Position numbers and translations under genes: made by a program
Shown: in pieces, positions 1 to 9,534 of the stretch
How the letters are laid out: every line of letters starts with the position of its first letter
How positions within the stretch are numbered: the first letter of the stretch is position 1
Assembly: GCF_907164915.1 (NCBI RefSeq)
Contig: NC_061867.1
Span: forward strand, 2,379,676 to 2,443,675
Direction: 5' to 3'
Length of the DNA stretch: 64,000 nt
Source of the DNA: Impatiens glandulifera
Taxonomy: Eukaryota; Streptophyta; Magnoliopsida; Ericales; Balsaminaceae
The notes under the pieces: model-generated
The model's input: the letters and a program-made list of their open reading frames with translations, nothing else
Told to the model about the DNA's origin: nothing
Databases searched by the model: none

Positions 1-66
1 TTTAATTTAATTAATTTTAAATTATTCACTCTAAAATATTTATATTTTCAATTGGGTTTTGTGCAG

Positions 67-215
67 ATATTAAACTCGACATGGAGAATTCAATAAGAAT
101 TAGGTCAGTACGAGAGGGACATCGTCTAAAAAATATGCGTAAGAAACAAGTTCCGATCGAACGAGAGAGGAAAGAGTGTTCTTTTTTCTCTTGTAAGACG
201 CAACCCGTTCCTTAA
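67..215 (+). other. possible 3'-terminal exon, unidentified
   Basis: A T-rich tract ending in ttgtgcag looks like an intron acceptor. It is followed by an open frame ending at TAA 213-215, with an ATG at 81. The encoded tail is rich in Arg, Lys and Glu. I recognise no family, and the rest of any gene would lie left of the window. It could equally be chance; no gene is seen from 216 to 901, which is AT-rich. Confidence 0.2.
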
Positions 216-901
216 CATATTTTGAGTTGGTTTCCTTTTTGTGTTGATAAAGGACAATGCTGAAATTAAATTGGTAAGAAAACTTATTTAACAAATTATT
301 CTCTTGATCAAGATATAACAATTTTTTTTTTCATATTCGGGTTTTTCTCTACAAAGAAATCCATGACGACGTTCAACTACATTCCAAGACTCAAGAAGTT
401 GCTAAGAGGAAGTTTCAATATAGTTACAGAAAATGGTCGGATGGTATTTAGTTGAGTTAAATACAAATGAATTCCCTCCTATTGAGTTAATTCTAGATTT
501 GTGCAAATTGAAATGTAATTGTTGTTGAGATTTAATGAATCTTAATTTGAAAAAAATTATATATTTTATGTTGTTCTTTTATTTGTTTTTCTTTTTTACT
601 GATCACTTCATTCAACTTGTTCTTTTTAATAAGAAATAAAAAAAATTAACTACCAAAAAAATAAATAGTAATTATTTAAATAAGTTGGGTATTCAATTAA
701 GGAGTTGTTCAATGAAATTTTGAAGATTGTAGCTAATATTAAAAAAAAAAAATCATAACAGAAAACCTTATTAGATGAAAAAAAATATTATTTTGAGTTA
801 TATACTTAATAATGTGATAGAGATTATTTAAATGACTATAAACTCATTTAAATGAGTTCCATTTATAAATACTAGAAACTCTGAACATTGAGCCTATGTA
901 T

Positions 902-1300
902 AAAATAAATGTTACTTTTTTTTATTTTCTCATTAAAATTGTGTCCAACTACAAATTTAATATTTTATTATAAAATTGAGATACAATTCCAAAATATGAA
1001 ACCACTGTTTTTTTATTTGATGTTGCGTTATTTGTGATTTTTATTTAATAAAATAAAAACTTATTTGAATTTTTAATTGATTAAAATATTCTTTCATATT
1101 TAAAATTTAAATTTTATAAAATTAAGTTAAAATATTTTAATATATAATAAATAATTAAATAAAAATAAAATGTAACAAAAAGTCCCAATGTAAAAAAAAT
1201 AAAAATAAAGTGGTCATGTTTTTTTTTTTTTTTTTTTTGATAAAATAAATTAAAAAAATAACAGCCAATTAAAATAACTCAAGGACCAAAGTCATTTATC
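902..1300 (+). repeat. dispersed repeat, sibling of 55179-55550
   Basis: About 400 bp of AT-rich sequence reappears in reverse complement at 55179-55550. One stretch of more than 50 bp around 943-1000 is essentially identical in the two places. There is no coding capacity. It is probably an old non-autonomous transposon or other dispersed repeat; I could not define terminal inverted repeats. Confidence 0.7.
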
Positions 1301-1413
1301 TATACTAGCATGTATCCCGTGCATTTGCACGAGTAATAATATAAAAAACCGTGAAAAAAATATTACGGTAAAAATTTTATGGGCGGGTCAACCCACAATC
1401 CGACCCAAGTATC

Positions 1414-1447
<34 letters not shown>

Positions 1448-2916
1448 TTAGTTAAAAAGTTGAACTTATATTGTTAAAATGTCACGCGTTTATCAAATTT
1501 TGGGTTGAATTTAAAAAAGTGTTATTAGCCTAGTTGGTTAAAAGACTGTATTTGTTTTGTTTTGTTAGGTTGCAAGTTTGAACCATACCTATAGCATTTT
1601 TAATTTTATTTTTAACCGTTTTAAACCGTTTAAGTTTATATATACATAGATATAGATTGGTTAGTTAAAAAGTTGAACTTATATTGTTAAAATGTCACGC
1701 GTTTATCAAATTTTGGGTTGAATTTAAAAAAGTGTTATTAGCCTAGTTGGTTAAAAAGCTGTACTTGTTTGGTTAGGTTGGAAGTTCGAACCATACATAT
1801 AGCATTTTTAATTTTATTTTTAACCGTTTTAAACCGTTTTAAGTTTATGGGTGGGTCAACCCACAATCCGACCCAAATATCCATTTACTCTCACATATAT
1901 CCAAATTAACCACATCTCTCGACTCCGCAATCTGACACTTTAAAAATTAAGCATCATTATATATATATATATATATAGATTAGTTAGTTAAAAAGTTGAA
2001 CTTATAATGTTAAAATGTCACGCGTTTATCAAATTTTGGGTTAAATTTAAAATATAAAGTGTTATTAGCTTAGTTGGTTAAAAGGTTGTACTTATTTTGT
2101 TAGGTTGCAAGTTCGAATCATACTTATAGTGTTTTTAATTTTATTTTTAACCGTTTTAAACCGTTTTAAGTTTATGGGCGGGTCAACCCACAATCCGACC
2201 CAAGTATCCATTTACTCTCACATATATCCAAATTAACCACAGCGACCCGGTAATCCAGACACTTTAAAAATTAAGCATCATTATATATATAGATTAGTTA
2301 GTTAAAAAGTTGAACTTATATTGTTAAAATGTCACGCGTTTATCAAATTTTAGGTTGAATTTAAAATATAAAGTGTTATTAGCCTAGTTGGTTAAAAGGT
2401 AGTACTTGTTTTGTTAGGTTGCAAGTTCGAACCATACCTATAGCATTTTTAATTTTATTTTTAACCGTTTTAAGTTTATGGACGGGTCAACCCACAATCC
2501 GACCCAAATATTCATTACTCTCACATATATTCAAATTAACCACAGCTCTCGACCCGGCAATTCGGACACTTTAAAAATTAAGCATAATTATATATATATA
2601 TATAGATTAGTTAGTTAAAAAGTTGAGCATATATTGTTAAAATGTCACGCGTTTATCAAATTTTGGGTTGAGTTTAAAATATAAAGTGTTATTAGCTTAG
2701 TTGGTTAAAATGTTGTACTTGTTTTTGTTCGGTTGCAAGTTCGAACCATACCTATAGCATTTTTAATTTTATTTTTAACAGTTTTAAGTTTATGGGCGGG
2801 TTAACCCACAATCCGACCCAAGTATCCATTTACTCTCACATATATCCAAATTAACCACAGCTCTCGACCCAGCAATCCGGACACTTTAAAAATTAAGCAT
2901 CATTATATATATATAG
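1301..2916 (+). repeat. tandem array of ~315-bp units with tRNA-like A/B boxes
   Basis: Five direct units start near 1445, 1655, 1978, 2292 and 2605. Spacings of the later units are about 323, 314, 313 and 311 bp; the first unit is shorter. Each has a block matching a Pol III A box (TAGCCTAGTTGG, 1526-1537 in unit 1) and, 30-40 bp on, a B-box-like block (GTTCGAACC, with GTTTGAACC at 1576-1584). Units end in GACCCGGCAATCCGGACAC-type sequence and a TA run. The array is preceded by a palindrome-like CCCGTGCATTTGCACGAG (about 1317-1334). The tRNA-like boxes suggest SINE ancestry; tandem amplification is not typical of SINEs. A Helitron or satellite origin is the alternative. Confidence 0.75.
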
Positions 2917-3912
2917 ATTTGTCCAACCTAAGTTAAAGGGAGAATAACGTCTCGTTGAATTTTTAATAGTTTTTAAATAAAAAATTAAAAATAACAAGTT
3001 TTTACCATACATATAATTGTTACTTAGACTATCACCAACCCACAAATTTATTCGCAAACCAAAAATGCATTAAACTGCACATCAAACATTAAATAGTAAT
3101 TCATCTACAACCCAAAAATCCATTTCCAAACTCAAAAAAACGCATTTCCAAACTCAAAAGAATATTCTTAAAATATTCATTTATAAAATATTATCTATAT
3201 ATTTATTAACTTAACATATTTAACCCCAATCTTTTTTTATTCATTTAAAAATTTATAATTTATAAAATTTAAGTTATAAAATATAAATAAATTATAAAAT
3301 AAATTATACATTATACAAATTTAATTATATATTTAAAAAAATATTATAATTCTTTTATCTTAAAAGTAAAAAAATATAAGTTGAAGAATTAATTTACAGG
3401 TAAGAAAATTAAAAATTATTAAAATATATATAGTCTAAGGGGAATCGTTACGCATATTGAAATTTTATTTCCTAGACGGTTGAAGGAGAAAATGACACGC
3501 ATAATGAGTTTTGACTTTTACGTGCTTTGGAAATGCCCTCATAAAAAATATATATATATATATATATTTTTGTTCGCTTATGAGTTGAAAATTGAGCTCT
3601 TAAATTTAATATCTTAAGCCTTATTCAGATTGAAAAAACCTAGAGAAGGAAAAAATAATGATTGGTGATGATTTTGAAGAAGTAATGATTATTTTTGATA
3701 AAAAAACTTAAAAGGTAATGATATATATGAATAAAATAAAAAATAATAATTTAAAATAGAGGGTATTTTAGTATTTTAATTAATGAAATGAGTGATGTGA
3801 TTGTTGAGAAGTGATTGATTGAAAAATTGATTTTGAATGGATTTTTCTAAACACCTAAAGAGAACACGGCTTAGTCATTAATTTTACCATTTAAATTATT
3901 AGAATGAGTTTC
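2917..3912. other. AT-rich intergenic sequence, no gene
   Basis: No coding potential is seen. The stretch about 3600-3870 (starting TTAAGCCTTATTCAG and ending near cacggcttag) has weak inverted ends and internal text like that at 10432-10681. It may be a degraded MITE, but this is not secure. Confidence 0.5.
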
Positions 3913-4928
3913 TTAGGGGGTGCTTGGTTCAAATAAAGGAATGATAATAGGATTGGGATTAATAGATGTGTGGAATTGGAATGCATATGATTGATAGAAG
4001 TGTAGTGTTTGGTTAAGAGTTTTAATCATTCCCATTACCATTGATAACGTTTGGATTTATAAGAGAAAAGTCATAAATATAATTTTGTTATTAAAATTAT
4101 GATTAATTTTATTTTTATTTTATTAAATTAAAAATATAAAATATTATTATTTTTATAATATAATTGTTTAAAATATATAAAATATTTAAGTGACATAATT
4201 GAATAAAATATAAACATCTAATATTTTTTCATATTAATTATATTTTTTCAAAACAAAAATGTTTATAAAAAAAAATGTTGAAATGTTTCAATTTTTTACT
4301 AATTATTTGTTAATTATCTGTTAAATATAAATAATATAAGATAAAGTCTTTCAAATATTATATAATTTAAATTAAATATAATATTTTATTTAATAATATA
4401 TTATAATATGGTATAATTTTTTTAATAATAATTTTTATTAAAATATTTCATATTTAATTTTTTAATATTTTTTTATATAAAATTGTTATTTTATTTTTAG
4501 TTTTATATTTTTATATTTTAATTAATTTATTTTAATTTTATTATTAATATATAATATTTAAAATTAATTATATTATTATTAGTTATTGTAATTATTACTT
4601 AAATTTTATTTTGAATGATTCCTTAATATTATTTAAATAATTGAAATTATTTATTTATAAATAAATAAAATTTATTATTATGTTAATTATAAAACAACAC
4701 GTATAATATAATTATAAACTATATATGATATTATAATTATAAGAGAGAAAATAGGAGAGTGGAGATAATGGGAAAGAGAGTGTATCGTTCAAGAATGAGA
4801 TTCATTCCTCCCAATTTAGAGAGGATTGGATGATTCCTGAGTATCCGGGAATCAAATCAATATCATGTAATCAAATCCACAAACCAAACATCTCATTTAA
4901 GGGCCGTGATACCAAACATCTCATTTAA
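3913..4928. mobile_element. MITE-like element (PIF/Harbinger-type ends), interrupted at its right edge
   Basis: The left end reads TTA then GGGGGTGCTTGGTT, the usual form of PIF/Harbinger/Tourist ends with a 3-bp TTA/TAA target. The right side holds AACCAAACATCTC, an imperfect inverted match, near 4882-4894, followed by TTTAA. The interior is AT-rich and non-coding. The MULE at 4929 is inserted at or beside this right end. The family assignment rests only on the terminal motif. Confidence 0.4.
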
Positions 4929-4938
4929 GGGCCGTGAT
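4883..4938 (+). repeat. 28-bp direct duplication across the MULE left boundary
   Basis: 4883-4910 and 4911-4938 are identical. Each copy holds 18 bp of flank (ending CTCATTTAA) plus the first 10 bp of the MULE (GGGCCGTGAT). The target-site duplication therefore appears twice on the left, at 4892-4900 and 4920-4928. Confidence 0.9.
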
Positions 4939-5047
4939 AGGGAGGCCGATGCTGGGCCTCCGAACATACAGCGAATCCTACGTGGCTGCCATGTGTGCTT
5001 TGCCAGCGTGTAAAAAAAAGCCACATAGATTCGCTTTATGATCTGAG
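4929..5047 (+). repeat. MULE left terminal inverted repeat with internal hairpin
   Basis: Besides pairing with the right end, this terminus has its own dyad: 4970-4987 (AGCGAATCCTACGTGGCT) and 5019-5035 (AGCCACATAGATTCGCT) are inverted copies around a roughly 31-bp loop. The segment 5020-5047 recurs in direct orientation at 9469-9496 with one mismatch, so the same motif occurs in both orientations at the left end. Confidence 0.75.
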
Positions 5048-5232
5048 AAAGAAATATAACCGCACGGAACTACTTTCTCTATTTTCTCTATCCATTCCAA
5101 GACAACCTTTCTTGTAAACCCTAGAATAGATTCAGTTCTTCCGGAGAACCTTATCGACGGCGGCCGGGATATAACTCGATATAAATACATTTCGACGGTG
5201 GCTGCTCCGGAGAACCATATCGACGGTGGTCG

Positions 5233-5456
5233 GGTAACTCCATATGACTACTATGTTTTGATACTGTGTTTTTTCATCGTTATCTTTAATCGTTATCCTC
5301 ACTTTATCTTCAGATCAATACAACTTTATATTGACATTGTTCGGGTAATCCATATGACTACTATGTTTTGATATTGTGTTTTTTCATCGTTATCTTTAAT
5401 CGTTATCCTCCCTTTATCTTCAGATCAATACAACTTTATATTGACATTGTTATATT
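5233..5456 (+). repeat. two tandem ~115-bp copies in the MULE leader
   Basis: The block beginning GGGTAACTCCATATGACTAC (near 5233) is repeated almost perfectly from about 5343. A shorter duplication around CTCCGGAGAACC lies just upstream (5140-5232). This is the 5' untranslated region of the transposase gene. Duplicated subterminal sequence is common in transposons. Confidence 0.85.
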
Positions 5457-5687
5457 GAGCTCAATACATCATTATATTGATCTCAATACACGAATATATT
5501 GAGCTCAATACACGGATATATTGAGCTAAATACACGGTTATATTGAGCTCAATACACATATATATTGATCTAAATACACTATTATATTGAGCTCAATACA
5601 CTTTTATATTGAGCTCAATACACAAATATATACACCTTTATATTGAGCTCATTCCACCTTTATATTTATCTAAATACAGAGATATAT
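5450..5687 (+). repeat. 22-bp minisatellite, about 11 units
   Basis: Units follow the pattern TATATTGAGCTCAATACAC plus 2-3 variable bases. Most units contain the perfect 12-bp palindrome ATTGAGCTCAAT. The array ends about 50 bp before the transposase start codon. Single-base variation between units indicates moderate age. Confidence 0.9.
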
Positions 5688-5740
5688 TATTGTTAATTCA
5701 AATCTTCTAATTTAATTACAATTTGTTATTGTTCAGCTGC

Positions 5741-6601
5741 ATGGATCCTCTAATTCAATCTGCTCCAGTCATTGAAATACCGACTGTTGGGATGATATTT
5801 CCATCTGAAACGGATATTCGTTTGTATTACAAGGCCTATTCCCTTGGTACTGGTTTCGGTATAAGTAAGCTCGAAACAAAAAATGGACCGGATGGCAAAC
5901 AAAAGTGGTTCTCGCTAGCTTGTGCAAAAAATGGTGTTTTTACATCAAGGGAAAAAAATATTTTACATCCCAGACCCTTTATCAAGACGAATTGTAAAGC
6001 AAGGATTAATGTTGCTGTTAGAAACGATGGGGAAGTCGAGATCACCAGCGTCTGCCTTGAGCACAACCATGCCATGAGCCCGGGGAAATCAAGACATCTT
6101 AGATCCCACAAGGTTCTTGATTTGGAGGTGAAGAGAAGATTGGAATTAAATGATGAAGCAGGAATTACACTCGCAAAAAGTTTCCAATCTTTTGTAGTTG
6201 AAGCCGTTGGTTATGATAATCTGAAATTTGACGAGAGATCTTGTAGAAACTTTATTTCAGAATCTCGGAAGTTGAGGTTAGGAAATGGTGATGCGGAAGC
6301 ACTTTCTCAATACTTCACTCCAATGCAAAGCAAATCCCCAAATTTCTATTATGTATATGATCTAGACGAAGATTCTCGGATAAGGAATGTATTTTGGGCT
6401 GATGAAAGATGCAGGGCTGCTTATCAATGCTTCTCCGATGTCATCACCTTCGACACAACTTATCTGACAAATCGCTACGACATGCCTTTTGCTCCATTTG
6501 TAGGGGTGAATCATCACGGACAATCCATTCTACTAGGGTGTGGCCTACTATCCAGCGAGGATTCTTCCTCATTCATTGTACTTGTTGCTTCGTTATATTG
6601 A
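5741..6601 (+). pseudogene. FAR1-domain MULE transposase, 5' part only (286 aa)
   Basis: The ATG at 5741 follows a splice-acceptor-like gttcag, so an upstream leader intron is plausible. Residues about 29-115 form a FAR1 DNA-binding domain (WRKY-GCM1 zinc fold) with candidate ligands Cys61, Cys85, His108 and His110 (LEHNH). Residues about 220-275 begin the MULE transposase domain; FDTTY at 237-241 holds the first acidic residue expected of the DDE site. The frame then ends at a TGA just after SSEDSSSF. The remaining catalytic domain and SWIM zinc finger of a normal 600-800-residue FRS/MULE protein are missing. It would bind the element ends in the nucleus but cannot catalyse transposition as it stands. 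A domesticated FAR1-related gene is unlikely given the truncation and flanking inverted repeats. Confidence 0.85.
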
Positions 6602-7299
6602 GCTGATTGCCTCATTATATAGATCTCAAATAAATGATTTGACTATGATACCACAAACAATAAACTATAAGCATAATTCAGCATTATATTAAGTTTTTTT
6701 TAGCTTTACTGAGCATAAATATTTTAAACAATTTAACTAGGACTTGGAAGGTATAAATTCAAAATGGCTCGTTCATTGTCGTAGGTGTTGATGCGGGATT
6801 TTAACAATTTGGTGATGTAATGAATCCTCAACCCATGCATATTATCAGCAGCATCTTTCAGATTCTCCCATAAATTCCATTTTTTCCAATCGCCATGGTA
6901 AGTCTCCATGTGCCTCATGGTAAAAACTCCACAATCAGTTGCGTTTATAGTATCCTGCCACTTCAATTTCAACAATGCAGGCTTCAATGTGGGGAGAATG
7001 TCGGCATTGGTACACCCCTTTGAACGAATAAATTGAGTAAACCGCTCGATAATGAGGTCAAGTTTTTTGTACTTGTCTTCAAATTTTATACCTTTTGAGA
7101 GACACCGATTGTCTATGATTTCCACTTTGTATTTACAATTCCTATTGCCTCGAATGAGGTTGAAAACAACGATGTAAAAATGGTCATGTCTAGCAATCGG
7201 AAGAAAAATCTGCACGCAAACAAAAAATATAACTAAGTAATGCACGATGGGGATATATTCAACAGGAAGGTCCATATATATATATATATACAACATAAG

Positions 7300-7470
7300 C
7301 ATTATATATCTACCACTTAAGCTCCATATATCTACCATTTAAGCTTCATATATCTACCACTTAAGCATCATATATCTACCACTTCTTCATATATCTACCA
7401 ATTACGCTACATATATCTAGTACTTGAGCTCTATATATCTACCACTTAAACATATAACTATCAATTACTT
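7300..7470. repeat. 22-bp minisatellite between Ulp1 exon-like blocks 4 and 5
   Basis: About seven units of the form CATATATCTACCACTTAAGCTC. The consensus is related to the arrays at 8040-8185 and 8750-8945. Confidence 0.85.
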
Positions 7471-8039
7471 ATCCATATAAATACAAAATAACAAGTCAAG
7501 ATAATTGGACTGTTGCCTCTGAGAATACGTCCCATGCACTAGGAGTAGAAACTGAAGGAGCAACAACAGTAGGAGCAGAAACTGAAGGAGCAACAACGTT
7601 CTCCTGTGCTGGAAGTGGAATCCTATCTAACACCCTCCCTTTGCCATACCCACCAAGTCTCTCCTCGGTACGTAACCTTTCAAAAATCATCCTGTCATCA
7701 CAACAGGATATGATCGGGAAAATCCTCACGTTCCTTCTTTGGGTGAAATCTGCTACCCTGTCCATGTAACATAACTGAAAAAAGAAGGAATGTTAGTTGT
7801 ATACTAATTAGCAATTTTATTAAATTAATTAATGAATCGCTCTTACCATAAGGAAGGTTGCTGGTCCGTGGAAAAATGAGTCTCGTTTCTTCTTCCATTT
7901 GATCATACTCTCAACAAGTCCATTTAATGTGAATCGACACCAATTTAGATCCTTAATACTGTCAACATGAACTAGTGATTTCAAGATTTTAGACCTGCAT
8001 ATTGAAAACAGGATTCAATTAGACTAATATGATAAAACT

Positions 8040-8185
8040 ATATTACGCTCCATATAACACTACATATAACTACCTATAACGCCCCATATAACTCTACAAT
8101 ATGCATCATATAACTATACAATACGAACCATATAACTATACAATAATATCCATATAACGCTAAATATAACTACAAAATACAAGAA
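8040..8185. repeat. 22-bp minisatellite in Ulp1 intron 2
   Basis: About six degenerate units of the type CCATATAACTATACAATACG, lying wholly between the donor at 8200 and the acceptor at 7995. Confidence 0.8.
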
Positions 8186-8749
8186 GCTGGAGATTTTTAC
8201 CTGCAAGTTGGACTTTCAGTGGCCCATAAGAAGCTGGAGACGACGTACACAACGAAGTCACGTTTGAAGTCGTCATCGGCAGTTGTGTTTGCTAGAATTA
8301 CCTCTGGCATAGAGGAAATGATGGGAGCACCGCTGGTTTCACTCCCTACCCATCTCATCCTCCAAGCCCTAAGTATGGCGAGGTACTCAGGTCCGTCACT
8401 ATTTTTACCAATGGACTTAGTTACGTCGATCTCTCCTCTAGGGATGTTTAGTATGCATTGTACATCATCCTCATCAATAACCATATTTTGATGGTTGCTC
8501 AGACTCAGGGAACACGTTAGTTTATCGAAGTGTTCAAACAAATACATTGCAATTGAGGATGGCAATTTGGAGACACGTAAGGAAAGGAGAGAGCCGAAGC
8601 CAATGTCCTTGACAGCTTGCTTCTAGAGGTCCGACAGTCCATTCACGAGTTTACATAGGCCCTGAGGAGAAGTGTAGATGTTTGGAATCGTTGTTTTCGG
8701 CAATCTTCTTTTTTTTGACAATTTCGAACTGAAAAAATGACAAAGGTGA

Positions 8750-8945
8750 ACACTCCATATAACTATTTATTACGATCCATATATCTACCTATTATGCTCC
8801 ATATAACTACATATTATACTCCATACAACCACTTATAACGCTTCATATAACTACTAATTACGCTCCATATAACTACTTAGTACGCTTCATATAACTATAT
8901 TTTACGCTCAATATAACTAGTTATTACGAAATATAACACGCAAAA
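8750..8945. repeat. 22-bp minisatellite in Ulp1 intron 1
   Basis: Eight to nine units close to CTCCATATAACTACTTATTA plus CG, filling most of the intron between 8955 and 8729. Confidence 0.85.
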
Positions 8946-9275
8946 GATAACTCACCTTCTAAAATCTTGGTTGTCAACATCGTTGGTCTTCCTCTTTCGT
9001 GTCTTCGGGATGGTCTTCCTCTTTCGTGCATTCGGAGTCGTTACAATGTTGGAATTAGGGGGGACGGTAGATGGGATGTTGATATCGGTAGCAGAATCCA
9101 TTGATCTTAGAGAATAGATAGCAAGAAGCGATTGGATATTGAAGAATACGTACGGCGAGAATATAAGAGGAGGCGAGGGGCTTCCACAGCGAGACGGATA
9201 ACAAGTGGCGGCAAGAAGAGATTGATGGAAATAGTTGAGCGCTTCCACGGCGAGACAGAAAATACCTCACGACTC

Positions 9276-9405
9276 GACTAGGGTTTACACAGGAGGGAGC
9301 GAGAAGAGATAGTAATGAGAGAGAATCAATGGTTAGACTGAAGACTCGACTAGGGTTTACACAGGAGGGAGCGAGAAGAGAGAGTAATGAGAGAGAAGGG
9401 CAGGC
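9276..9405. repeat. ~65-bp tandem duplication near the MULE right end
   Basis: The block starting CGACTAGGGTTTACACAGGA is present twice, at about 9276 and 9345, upstream of the Ulp1 gene start. It mirrors the duplicated leader at the left end. Confidence 0.85.
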
Positions 9406-9457
9406 GAAGAGTCACAGGATTAAAGCTATTTATTTATTTTTTTAATTCAAAAAATCC

Positions 9458-9525
9458 AGCGTGGCAATGCCACATAGATTCACTTTATGATCTGAGCCCC
9501 ACCCTCGACCCCCAAATCATTATTC
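9458..9525 (-). repeat. MULE right terminal inverted repeat
   Basis: This is the inverted partner of the left end. It contains a short palindrome, GTGGCAATGCCAC (9461-9473), then the sequence shared with 5020-5047. It is followed directly by the CTCATTTAA duplication. Confidence 0.75.
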
Positions 9526-9534
9526 CTCATTTAA

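Larger units (their letters stand above)
6733..9101 (-). pseudogene. Ulp1-type (C48) cysteine protease gene with plant N-terminal domain, decayed
   Basis: Five exon-like blocks with GT-AG borders read on the minus strand: 9101-8956, 8728-8201, 7994-7847, 7774-7496 and 7209-6733. The first starts at ATG 9101 and is Lys/Arg rich, like a nuclear localisation signal. Blocks 2-3 resemble the N-terminal domain found upstream of Ulp1 domains in plant transposon proteins (IGFGSLL, DLNWCRF, FFHGPATFLM). The last block is the C-terminal half of a Ulp1 protease: HDHFYIVVF supplies the His, IIDN the Asp/Asn position and DCGVF the Cys nucleophile. Block 2 contains an in-frame TAG at 8623-8625, and block 4 ends in a stop, so no continuous protein is made as annotated. 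An alternative splice form could bypass part of this, but the TAG sits inside conserved sequence. The gene is transposon cargo, not the host desumoylase. Confidence 0.75.
4929..9525. mobile_element. Mutator-like element carrying FAR1/MULE transposase remnant and Ulp1-type gene
   Basis: The element is about 4.6 kb and flanked by the 9-bp direct repeat CTCATTTAA (4920-4928 and 9526-9534), the duplication length typical of Mutator. Its ends form imperfect terminal inverted repeats of roughly 50-60 bp: the left sequence through GCGAATCCTACGTGGC (4971-4986) pairs with the reverse complement of GCCACATAGATTCAC at 9469-9483 and its flank. It holds a truncated FAR1/MULE transposase on the plus strand and a decayed Ulp1 cysteine-protease-type gene on the minus strand, convergent and about 130 bp apart. 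MULEs carrying Ulp1-like genes are known in plants (the KAONASHI/KI-type elements of Arabidopsis and a Ulp1-carrying MULE in melon). Both genes are broken, so this copy is presumably non-autonomous. Confidence 0.85.

Noticed and set aside
1415..1444. TA tracts as possible replication or matrix-attachment sites
   Set aside because: Short TA runs are common throughout this AT-rich window and do not by themselves indicate a function.
5836..6111. open frame on the minus strand across the transposase
   Set aside because: It is the complement of the FAR1 domain exon and encodes no recognisable protein.
7300..8945. 22-24-bp repeats considered as a CRISPR-like array
   Set aside because: There are no spacers: units are directly contiguous, and the context is a plant transposon.
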